This document shows, one piece after another, positions 1 through 9,300 of a stretch of DNA of 12,895 nt (positions within the stretch are counted from its first letter, which is position 1; each line of letters opens with the position of its first letter). Source of the DNA: Zygnema cylindricum (taxonomy: Eukaryota > Streptophyta > Zygnematophyceae > Zygnematales > Zygnemataceae); the NCBI GenBank assembly GCA_037447655.1, contig JBBHKE010002767.1:1-12895 (forward strand), read 5' to 3'. The notes under the pieces are model-generated. The model ran no database searches, had not been told where the DNA came from, and was given only the letters and a program-made list of their open reading frames with translations. The position numbers and the translations under genes are program-made.

Positions 1-341
1 TAGTCTAGGACTAGTGTTAAGACATATAGAGTTTGATAGATATTTAAATAGTTACAAGTAGGGTTTTCCATTTAGCTAGATTACAGTATATAGGGCATAT
101 AAAAAGTTGTACTTTTAGTACCGGACGAAATAAATAGTACGGACATTTATTTGGACGGTCTGTTTTTGACGATGTAAATCGGACGGCCGTGGTTAGCGCC
201 AATATCGCGGAAAGGACAATTTGGCAGTTTGCATACGCCGACACTTCAGATGACAAGTGGCTACATCATACGGGCTTACGGAATTTTCGGAACGGAATAA
301 AACAAATCCAAAAGTGACAAATGTTGCACTATGGCGATTTC
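1..341. other. No gene seen
   Basis: AT-rich sequence with three scattered GTAC words and one copy of ccgacactt (239-247), the hairpin-loop word of the downstream cluster. Open frames here have no recognisable protein features. Confidence 0.5.
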
Positions 342-593
342 GTACAATGTACGTATAGAAAGTACTCCGACACTTGTACTTTCTTGTACGGTACCGTTTT
401 TCAGACGTGGCATGACCTAGAGCCACGTGGAGAGATAATATTTGGCAACACGAATTCCGAGAATTGAAAGAACGAGTCCGGATAAGACATGTGCTGGTAT
501 TTGGCCATGTCGTACGATGGCCGTACAAAAGGTACACCGACACCTGTACCTTTATGTACTTTACAGTCTTGTCATTGGTTTGTACTTTAGTAC
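342..593. repeat. GTAC-rich region with two homologous hairpins
   Basis: GTAC occurs 13 times in these 252 bases (342, 349, 362, 376, 386, 391, 512, 523, 532, 546, 556, 582 and 590), and three more lie at 109, 118 and 137. Two related segments of about 50 bp (341-394 and 511-563) each contain a hairpin with a 10-nt loop: arms 357-365/376-384 and 528-535/546-553, loops tccgacactt and accgacacct. Confidence 0.65.
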
Positions 594-1828
594 TAGGGGG
601 CTTAAAGAGGGGTTTTAGGACTTATAATATTTTTGGTAGGTAGCTGCCTCTCCCAGAGAGCACCTTGTATAAATGGTAAACTTTGGCCAGCCATAACTAT
701 CAACTCGGTTGACCAAATTCAGTGATTCTTTTTGCTGCGGTCTCAAAGGAGTCCACGCTACACAAGGGTATAGTCGGTCAGAGTGTTTGCTTGCCAGAGT
801 GGCTGCATTTAGAAGGGAAAGTCAAAGTGCGGAATGTTATCCAAAACTCATTTTCTAACTTTGCATTCTGTGGTGGAACTGAGCACAGAGAAAGTATTAT
901 TTCACAGGGGTGAAGCTGTAATGGGGTTTTGATTGTCAAAGGGTCAACCATTTGGGTTAATATAAACTTGGAGTCGACACTATCTAGATTAGCTTCCTTT
1001 TGGACCTGCAAATTCTTTATGGCAATGGAGCCCATAGAATTTCAAATCCCTTACAACATTGTGGCGACAACGTCATTCTGTCACCTCTTCGGTACTCCCA
1101 CTATTTAGAGACGTCGACAAATTTCTGTCCCCACCCTAAAACCACGGTAAATACGCTCAAGCGACTACACAACGTCGTCACCCATACATTATCACATCAA
1201 TAAGGCGACGAGGCCCTCTAGTTGCTTTTAGCATAAACCACACTTTCATTAAGGATAATGTCATCAAGTTGGGTTAAACAAAAATAACGAAAAACTAGAG
1301 ATGATAATGTTGAAATTTATGTATTTTCTAGGTCTGTATTGAAAAAAATAAATAGAGTAAGTCAGCAAAGGCAGCCAGCTTCTCTCTCAAATCCCTCCGG
1401 TCCCCATACTTGTTGCAGTCACTGAAGACCAGAGAGAGAGCTAGAGCCATGGCTGTCTAAAGAGGATAGGCTAATCGCAATTTGTACCAAAATGGATATG
1501 CCAAACATTTGATCCTAGTACCTACCATCCTATAATAGCCATTAGTTTTAGCCTATAGCTTAGAGTCAACGATGGCATGTGTAGGGTACAATAGGTATAT
1601 ATAAGTGTAGAATTAGAGAATTCTAACAAACTAACAAAAAACCAAAAATTGCTCTAGACCAGATTTGAACCAAGGTCTATGGTTATATTTGTAGAGGTAA
1701 GCCTTAACGAATAAGGTGTTAGCGAAACGATAGACGTATCGGGTTTCAAAGGTAATTTAACGCAATGTCCGGAATAACGAAGAGGAAATCATGCGCCGAA
1801 TCTGAACGCAAAATATGTTTGATCTGAC
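594..1828. other. No gene seen
   Basis: Only short open frames on both strands, none with a domain, signal peptide or convincing splice sites. A gatttgaacc word at 1663-1672 resembles the T-arm of a tRNA read on the minus strand, but no cloverleaf forms. Confidence 0.45.
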
Positions 1829-1845
1829 GGCGGCTTATAGCCGCC
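1829..1845. other. GC-rich hairpin
   Basis: GGCGGC (1829-1834), TTATA loop, GCCGCC (1840-1845): a perfect 6-bp stem in AT-rich surroundings. No adjacent gene; function unknown. Confidence 0.4.
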
Positions 1846-2206
1846 ACGCGAAGTGAGCTTTTGCACGAGATGTTCGCTGCCTCTATTTGTATAGAGAATG
1901 GGAAAACCGGCTCCTGATCGACATGTACCGGTGCCAGCAATATCCGTATAATGGTACATCGCCCATTATAATTCTTGTACTATAAAGTGTTCCTGTTGGA
2001 CTAGGGTTTAGTAGTGGTAGTCGTGAAGGTCATCTTTGACCAGCCAAACTTATTGCCTGGGAGCGTTCAGTATCCTTTGTCGACCCTCAAGAATTAGTCC
2101 CGAAAGTTGCCAGGCGATACCAGGGCCCGATAAAGGCAAAATTATCTAGAGGCTTGCTATGCTGCTCATTCGGTTCAATGGGACAAAAATTTCCGATGTT
2201 TTGCGT

Positions 2207-2590
2207 TTTAAAGGAAAGAAGGCGATATGTGGGGAAGGGGAGTGCGTTAGATAGGGTAAAAGAAGAGATGATTAGGGAGGAAGGGGAGGTAGAAAAAGAG
2301 GGACATAAAACGTTAATAAAGGGAAAGGGAATGAAAAAAGGAGAAAGTAAAGCGATAGAGAAGTAGAGAATACTAAAAGAGAGGATAGAAGTTTGTACTA
2401 CCAGAGTGGTATGTGAGGCGGAGGGAGTGTAGAAGAAAACGGGAGGAAGGAGCGGGTGGGATAGGGAGGGAGGAGACGAAAGAAGGTTAAATAGGGTTTA
2501 TAAAGATATGAGAGATATATGAGAGGCGAGGGAGGGAGAGAAGGGGCAGAGCGAAAAGGAGATAAGAGAGAGGGTAAAACGAGAGGGATT
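2207..2590 (+). repeat. Purine-rich tract
   Basis: About 380 bases dominated by A and G on the plus strand (words such as gggaggaaggggagg and gagagatatatgagag). The Lys/Glu/Gly-rich open frame at 2154-2366 is a by-product of the composition. Mirror-like purine tracts can adopt triplex structures; no gene assignment is made. Confidence 0.6.
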
Positions 2591-3605
2591 TAGGTTGGCG
2601 GTTATAATACTTTCTACAATTATAGTCTCACGTGAAGTGTTCAGGGAAATTTTTAACTGTCCTCGGAATGAGTCATGTCGTCCCGTTGTCTTGTTCGTCG
2701 ACGATCATCCAATTGATTACTCGCATGCGAGTTATCTTCGTCAAAACAAGTTGAGTTTTCCGAGGTTTTTGCGGGAGCATAAAAAAGCTCCCACCCTCCT
2801 CTTTAAGATCTCCATTCGGAGCTTTTCCTTCGAGAGGCTCCACATACGGTAATTCTTCCCCACCACTTGGCATTTGCGTCTCCTCCAAATCGCGGATGTC
2901 CCCCCTCCCAAAGTCGGCGTTAGTTGGGAATAGAGGGACACGGACATTTCCAGAGTTTCTCGCAGAATAGCTACCAAAAAAACTAGTGATTGGAGAAAAG
3001 ATTGGCCACATATTGGTAAAAAAGAATAGGTGACAATACGAAATTATGAATGGATGCGAAGCAAACAAAGGTAAGGAAAATATCAAAGAAGATTGATTAA
3101 AGCGAATAAGTTGTGCTATAGTTGTCCAAATATATAAATATATATAGCAAATAAGTTGAGGCCGAAGAGAAGAATGAGCGGGAAAGGTTTATCAATCCAA
3201 AATTCAGTTTTTCAAATTTCGGTTTAAATGTAGACGCGGCAACTTTTGAGAACGTCACATAAACGTATGATTTGAAATTTGATCGTGAAATATTTTTGAA
3301 AACGTCAAAATAGAAGCGGGAATGAGTGAGAATGAGCGCGGGTTACAGTGGAAAAATACGCACGTGGTAGGCGACAATGATTTTGGTGAAAGCGCCATGA
3401 AAAATGCAGCAGGTTAATTAATGTACGGATTTTTTTTGAAAAGGCGATGAGACGTAAATTCGGTTGGTGTTACATTGTGCTCGACAGTTTCTAGCCATAT
3501 TAATTAAGCGGATTGAAAGCATGTCACGTGTAATGTTGAGCGACCAATCACATGACGTGTTATTGATGACAAGCTAGAGTTTTTCGTATAAGTCCTCCAT
3601 TTAGA
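2591..3605. other. No assignable gene; small palindromes
   Basis: Contains a hairpin GGGAGC/GCTCCC (2773-2778/2787-2792) and a 14-bp palindrome actcgcatgcgagt near 2719-2732. Overlapping open frames on both strands (for example minus 3086-2673, 137 codons) give no recognisable domain, and their length is not exceptional for a window this size. Confidence 0.4.
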
Positions 3606-3618
3606 ATTGTTCGCGCCT

Positions 3619-3816
3619 ATGTTTGATGACGTCGAAGCGTGTAACGTGTCACGTGACACCTTCAATCGGAGCTCCGTCCCAAAATTTTGGTGTGAACAAG
3701 ACCCGTTTTCCGATGACTTTTCGGAAAATCATCGGAAACGGAAAAAAGTTACAAATGCTCCGGTGGGTATAGGCTATGAGGCTATGTGCTCTGACAGTGG
3801 AGCTCACGTGAAGTGA
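3619..3816 (+). CDS. Small hypothetical ORF running into unit R
   Basis: 65 codons from ATG at 3619 to TGA at 3814-3816. Hydrophilic, with a basic HRKRKK stretch near the middle and three Cys; no known domain. Its stop is formed by the first bases of repeat unit R (acgtgaagtga), so if it was ever coding the repeat may have cut it short. The 14-bp palindrome GTGTCACGTGACAC (3646-3659) lies within it. A chance ORF is equally possible. Confidence 0.15.
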   Translation: MFDDVEACNVSRDTFNRSSVPKFWCEQDPFSDDFSENHRKRKKVTNAPVGIGYEAMCSDSGAHVK

Positions 3817-4308
3817 GAATCTACCTGCGCGCAGCCATTTTATTTACATGTGGTTGCCGCAGTTTTGTTACAGTAAACCTTGGCCGGCCGTGTGAATTGT
3901 TTTTTTTTTATGACGGTCGACGTTCGCAAGCGCGACACTTTTTCAACACTCGTTACAATATTTCGCCAGTCAAAGTTGTTCGACGGATTGACCGTCAAAT
4001 CTGAACTCAAAGGTACGTAACTTGTACTAAAATGTACTTCAAATGTACAATTTTTGACAACTATCTGCGCGCAGCAAAAGTTGTCTCTGCGATTAGCAAT
4101 TCCCCACTAAGAATTATGAAACACAGACATGTGGTCCTCGTACACATATCCAGTTATCCACCACAGTTTTGACCTTCAGTGCTCCGTAACGTAACGGACC
4201 GCAGCAATAGTGCTATAGTGCAGGACAGCACTGTTACGTTTTACGCCCATCCGAAGAGAGATGTACTTTTTGAGTTTTTTCTGCTTCGTTTGTTTTTTGG
4301 ATGTGACG
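3806..4308 (+). repeat. Dispersed repeat unit R, copy 1
   Basis: About 500 bp similar to 11423-11998, in the same orientation. Landmarks: acgtgaagtg at the start, ctgcgcgcagccatttta, gccggccgtgtgaattg, a GTAC cluster at 4013-4047, agttatccaccacagtt and ctccgtaacgtaacggacc. No long ORF, poly-A tail or clear terminal inverted repeat was found, so the class is unknown. It may be a non-autonomous transposon or an LTR fragment. Confidence 0.7.
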
Positions 4309-4394
4309 TCCATGGCACCCTTGTCTCTATCATGTCTTTAAGCTCTTCCCCCATGGCGTGCTAGTGTTCAGGCTCTGCTGCTCCCCCAGAGAAG

Positions 4395-4397
<3 letters not shown>

Positions 4398-4431
<34 letters not shown>
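4398..4431 (+). repeat. (GA)17 microsatellite
   Basis: Uninterrupted GA dinucleotides; the only long perfect GA run in the window. Confidence 0.95.
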
Positions 4432-4434
<3 letters not shown>

Positions 4435-4717
4435 TCGGGAGCCTTACCAGCATCTGGTAGCAGAATGTTGGACTAGTCTATGGCGGACCGGGAGACTTTA
4501 AGCACCAAGACCTTGATGCCCTTCACGATAATTAATGTGCCTTTTAGGTTTTGACTCTACAACGGTTAGATACGGTTAGAGTGAGATACAGGCGGTTAGA
4601 TTTTTTAGGTTAGCCTTTTTTGAACGCCATACCGTGACTCAGGTCACAGGTAGGAATGTGAGGTGTCTACTGTCAGGAGATGACAGTGGGACGTTTTTGT
4701 CTTAATCATATGGATAA

Positions 4718-4873
4718 CTTGCCAAGGAAAGACTGTTATTGGCGTATAAAATATGTGTCAATCTACGTGTGAACACGTGGCAATCGTGGCAGGAATACAA
4801 GAAGCTGCTGGACGAGCAGCTTCCCTGTCACGCCTCATTGTCACATGGGATTCAGTGGAGCACATGTGTCTGA
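4718..4873 (+). CDS. Possible plus-strand exon fragment
   Basis: An open frame of 51 codons without ATG, bounded by TAA (4715-4717) and TGA (4871-4873). It includes VNTWQSWQEYKKLLDEQL followed by PCHASLSHGIQW, a composition more protein-like than nearby frames. No family is recognised. It contains a 9-bp-stem hairpin at 4801-4823, which could itself explain the residue pattern. It might belong with the exon-like segment at 5083. Confidence 0.15.
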   Translation, partial: LAKERLLLAYKICVNLRVNTWQSWQEYKKLLDEQLPCHASLSHGIQWSTCV

Positions 4874-5082
4874 ACAGAACCGGAGGATACTAAAATCCGG
4901 CAGTTATGATAAATAATTTTTAAAGATAATAATTAGGTTCAACCTTTAGTTCAATTTTCAGTTTTTGTTCTAATATCTGCATGTATATATCTGCATATTA
5001 TCTGCATAGTTCTATTATTACCATTATCTGCATGTGATGATAAAATTAGCCATTTTTTTCGTTTTTCTGTCCCTTTTTGCAG

Positions 5083-5202
5083 AAAGCTGCTGAAGACAGC
5101 TTGTCTGGTGATGGCCATGAAAATATTTTCTCCGTTAAAGCAAAAAAGGAAATTCCAAGGGAGGATAAAAAGCAGGTGCTGGAATTGAGCACAAAGCACC
5201 TC
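5083..5202 (+). CDS. Candidate plus-strand exon of an unidentified gene
   Basis: A textbook acceptor (tttctgtccctttttgcag, ending 5082) leads into 40 in-frame codons: KAAEDSLSGDGHENIFS, VKAKKEIPREDKKQ, VLELSTKHL. CTC|GTAAGC at 5202/5203 is a good donor, making a phase 0-0 exon; if unspliced, the frame stops at 5230-5232, which would make it a terminal exon. The charged, helix-favouring composition looks coding. No family is recognised and no partner exon was firmly found. It runs opposite to the PAN gene and lies beyond its 3' end. Confidence 0.3.
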
Positions 5203-5232
5203 GTAAGCTTCCCACTGAGGCAGTCGAATTAA

Positions 5233-6270
5233 CAATGAGTGCCGTTTAGATTTGGGCATAGAGATTCAGGCAGAAATTAGAAGGGAAAGATTGTGAGTTC
5301 GGGAAGATAATGAATGGCAGACTTGAATCAAGGGAGAAATAGTTTTAAGTCTGAGATTCCCTATAGATATGTGGTCGAAAGTCTATTAAAGAGAAACACA
5401 CTCCAAAAAGGTCACATCTAGGTCAACAATGGAAGCCAAGTACAAACCAAAAGAAGAATGTACCACAACGATTGCTGATGCTTAAAGGATTGCATAAGTA
5501 GAACCCTTTCCTAAAACATATTTCAATATATGATGAAATACTTTCAGCTGTACAGCAATTCCTCCTACCAATTTCCACATCGCAGCCAGTCATTTGATTT
5601 TCTCACCTAATCCCAAAATAATAAGCTGTAAATACAGACTCTTGTCCTGAAGAAAAAAAATTATCTATGACGATTTCTTGTAGGAACAATACCGATTAAA
5701 GAAGTGGCCTTCTTAGGTTGATTATCGATATCTACTCTAACAGTCAACAATTGAAGTCTATCCATCAAGAACTTCTTCGAGTCAAAGAGCTTCTCTGGGT
5801 CAAAGCATTTCCACAGAAATTGGGCTTTATGCAAAAAGGGACCTGGGTTGTGTGGTGTGATAACTAGGGGCCATATCACTGGTTAACAACCCAAGTCATC
5901 ACTTAAAAAGCAAACAAACGGATCAGATTGTATTTTGTGAGGGAAAAGGTTTTTGCAAAAGTACTAAAACTAAGCTACTTGCCAGAAAAAACACATTATT
6001 CGAGATGCGCAAATAGACTCTAAAAGCTTCTAAGTTAGTATAGAGTATGAATGCATGTAGTTTCCGTGGTTGAACTTCTGAAGCGTAAGGGGAGTATTTT
6101 GACGTAAGCTTGAGTTCGTTCAGTCAAATGTTACTACAAAAAAAATATATATATATATATATATGATAGAAGTAAATTGATTAGCCTACTATATAAGTGC
6201 TGCAAGTATTCTTGTGTATGATCGAGTGACAAAAAAGATAAATAAAAGAATCTATTTTGTATTCCACCAT
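5233..6270. other. Intergenic; no gene seen
   Basis: AT-rich sequence between the plus-strand exon candidate and the predicted 3' end of the PAN gene, with an (AT)10 run at 6145-6164. A minus-strand frame at 5879-5661 was inspected and not assigned. Confidence 0.45.
6145..6164. repeat. (AT)10 microsatellite
   Basis: Perfect AT dinucleotide run following a poly-A stretch. Confidence 0.9.
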
Positions 6271-6281
6271 TTTATTTTATT
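6271..6281 (-). promoter_or_regulatory. Candidate polyadenylation signals
   Basis: On the minus strand two overlapping AATAAA hexamers (6281-6276 and 6276-6271) lie about 50-60 nt past the TGA at 6331. The position suits 3' end formation for the five-exon gene and is independent support that the transcript ends in cassette U3 rather than U2. Confidence 0.5.
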
Positions 6282-6330
6282 CGGGCAACAGCCGACGTTT
6301 TGTGATATTTTTCCTCGCAGTAAACCTTTT

Positions 6331-6395
6331 TCAGATATTGGTTGACGATAAAAATGATACTGTAGGTTCAACAATATGTTTGGGATCTCCAGCAC
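6331..6395 (-). CDS. Exon 5 (cassette U3): short cytoplasmic tail and stop
   Basis: The acceptor tttcgcag precedes 6395. The exon reads GT plus 20 codons (AGDPKHIVEPTVSFLSSTNI) and then TGA at 6333-6331. Phase 1 entry matches the exon 4 donor, so the junction codon is GGT. The equivalent exons of U1 (AGDPNLLLNP) and U2 (SGHPEPILPP) share the (A/S)G(D/H)P start and a Pro at position 10. This is either a conserved tail or simply recent DNA duplication. No known domain is recognised. Confidence 0.5.
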
Positions 6396-9300
6396 CTGCG
6401 AAATCTAATTATAATCACAAATATGAGTTAGAATTTCAAAATCCAATTTAGAGTTATAAAGTTCAAGTTCTAATAGCACGTTAGAATCACACAATTTAAA
6501 GTGGAATTTATTTATTCAATTTAGAATAGCAAAGCTCAAGCTGTAATTGCAAAGTTCAATTTTAAAATTGGAAATTCAGATTAGAGTACTAAAATTTTAG
6601 TAAGATGTGTAGTTTAGAGCTGAAATTTGAGGTTTATGTCGAAATTTTTCAGTTAAAACTGCAAAATTAAATTTAGAAATGCACAATTCAAGTTATAATT
6701 CCGAATTTCCAGTTTTATTGAAAAATTCAATTTAAAACTTTAGTTAGAAATGCAACTTACAATTGCACAGCTTCAAGTCAAATTTTCGATTTAAAATTAC
6801 ACAGGTCAAATTAGAGTGGCGACATTTAGCTTAGAATCGGAAAATTCATGTTCATTTTTCAGCGTACAATTTGAAATTGCAAAACTTAAGCTGTGTTTGC
6901 AAAACTTTAGACATAATTTTGAACTAAAACTACAAGATTCAATTTAGATTTGCAGAATTTATTCCGATTTGCGAACTTATTTACCATATTTTTGTCATAT
7001 AGATTCTTTCTTTCAGAAATACGACATACAATCATAGAGACAATTTGAAACACATAGAGACCCAACAAATAGTAATTTGAGATTACGTACTGCAATTGGA
7101 CAGGTGTACAAAGTCCGAATTTCTCACCAAGTGGTTCGTACGGTTTGTTAAGACCTTCTTTTTCATTCTTCTTTTTTGGGTAAAAAAAAAAAATTAAACT
7201 TCCAACAATAATCGGGGGGGGCACTCCACCCACTACTCCTCCAATTATTGGGATGGTACTTACCGACCCTGAGGTTAAACGGAGAACAAATAAAAGGAAG
7301 GTTTAAATGCCTCTTAGGGTTCTACGAGTTTTAAAGGTTTAATTTATGGCTTTTCAAGTACTTTTTAGTTTATTCTCGAAGAAAAGCAAAGCAATACCAA
7401 CGGTGATGGAAAGACAATTATGCATTCTTGTAATTTTATTTCAAAGAAAAACAAGAATTTTTCCAGTTTACATATGAAACAATAAGACACAATCTTCCGT
7501 TATAACAATTTTGTAAACAACATAAAAGAGTAACAATTTTGCACTTTACAGTAGCTATTTCGATACAAAACAAGGGAATAAAAGATTTTATATGGGGAGA
7601 TTGTTGATTTCCTGTACAGGATTTAAAATTCAACAAATAATATAAAGATTATGTTTAAGCCGAACACAAATTTAAGCTACATCAAAACATAAATTTTGTA
7701 ACTGAATTTCGTTATGGAAAAAAATTTACATATCTCTGAGGTTTTAAAAATAATGATGTGAGGCCCATCGAATGGGAGGTGATAGACGGTGTCTGATGAA
7801 GTGATGAAGTGTTACAAACACAATAGGGAAGAGGGAGGAGGGAGGAGGGAGGAAGAGGAAGAGGAGGTGGTGGAGGAGAGCGGAGGGAAGGAGGAAAGGG
7901 GCCAAAGATGGGAGGAGGCAGGAGGAGGAGGAGTAGGTCGAGGATAAGTCCATTTCCTTATTATTCTTTACGATTAATTTTTTCATATTTGTTGACAATA
8001 AAAATGTAAAACTGCAATTTTTGGCTCGACGCTTCTGCAGGTGGCAGAATAGGCTCAGGATGTCCAGAACTTGCAAAAAAGATGATAAATGATATATAAT
8101 CACAAATTTGAGTTACAATTTCGGAATTCAATTTAGAAATTTAAATTCGAGTTAAATGCAGTTTGGAATCACAATTTAAAAATTGGAATTTAAGAATTCA
8201 ATGTAGTACTGTACAGCATAGTTCAAGTTGTCATTGCAAAGTTCGATTAGAGATTTCGAATCTCGGATTCGATTTGTAAAATTAAAGTAAGAAACGCAAT
8301 TTTAAATTGAGGTTACAGTGAAAATTTCTAGTGACAACTGCAGCATAGAATTTAGACATGAAGAATTGAAGCTAGAATTTCATGTTTTCCAGTTTTTATC
8401 CGAATTTCAATGCAAAAACAAGTTGAAAATGCAAATTTTAGCTTACAATGCACAATTTCAAATTGACATTCTGAAATTTGATTTATGATTGCACAGGTCA
8501 AATTAGAGTGAAAACTTCAACTTTGAATTGGAAAATTCAGGTCGTCTTTCAGAATATAATATGAAAATGCAAAACTTAAGTTACATTTGAATTACGTGGG
8601 ACAAAATTGCAAGATTCAACTTAGAGTTGCAACATTCAGGTTAGGTTAGCGAAATTCACTCATATTTGAAAGATTGAAACTAAAAATGAAGCTAAGGATG
8701 AGCCTTGTTTCCTGAGGCAAACAATCTGACTTTCTCGCACTGACAAAAATCGAAATTCAATTGCAAGAAAAATTGCGTTTTTCTTTTCTTTTTTGAAACG
8801 AAAATGAATGTCTTTTACTATACTTGTGTCATATAGATTACGTTTTTCAAAAATATGACATAAAATTATAGAGACAATTTGGAATGCATAAAGGACCAAT
8901 CCAAAAGTAATTTGTATTAACATTCTGCTATTAAACAAGTCTACAAAGTCCGAGTGCCCACAGAATGGATTGTAAGGTATTACTTAACCGCCTTTGGAAA
9001 TACTGCCTTTTTTTTTTTTTAAATAAAAAAATAAACATCCGCAAAAAGCAAAAAAACCAATACACCGACTACTCCTCCAACTACTCCGCTAATCATTACA
9101 CCGCGACTGCCGGCCCCTGGGACTTCAATGGGAAAAAAAAAAGCAGGGTTAGTACAACGGCCTAGTAGGGTTTTATGAGCTATGGAGTTTTTTTCGTGGT
9201 TTTCTAAGTAGTAAAAATTAAATATTAAGGAAAAAAAGGCAACTCCAAAGACACCTAAATTTTGAACTTACAGTATCTTCAAGTTAGGTTTAATGGTTCA

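Noticed and set aside
1650-1735. tRNA-like sequence on the minus strand (ggttcaaatct B-box-like, gttaaggc D-loop-like)
   Set aside because: The T stem pairs poorly and no anticodon or acceptor stem forms. At most a decayed tRNA-derived repeat.
2673-3086. 137-codon minus-strand open frame with an acidic EELPYVEPLEG stretch
   Set aside because: No recognisable domain; overlaps other open frames on both strands. An ORF of this length is expected about once by chance in six frames of a window this size. The resemblance of PYVEPL to the PAN gene's PYEPL is too short to count.
4150-4166. ttatccacc word in unit R resembling a DnaA box
   Set aside because: Single copy per repeat in eukaryotic DNA; no origin context.
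5661-5879. 72-codon minus-strand frame considered as a retroelement fragment
   Set aside because: No reverse transcriptase, integrase or protease motif is visible.
6300-7000. CRISPR-like array interpretation of the 20-bp periodic region
   Set aside because: Units are contiguous and diverged, with no distinct spacers, and are found within an intron.
6907-7233. Minus-strand frame continuing past the U3 donor, similar to a frame at 8938-8660
   Set aside because: The similarity comes from duplicated intron DNA; the frames run into the 20-bp repeats and a strong GTGAGA donor lies before them.
7744-8103. 119-codon minus-strand open frame rich in Leu, Ser and Pro
   Set aside because: It reads the decayed U2 tail exon in a shifted frame and then the GGAGG minisatellite; composition explains its length.
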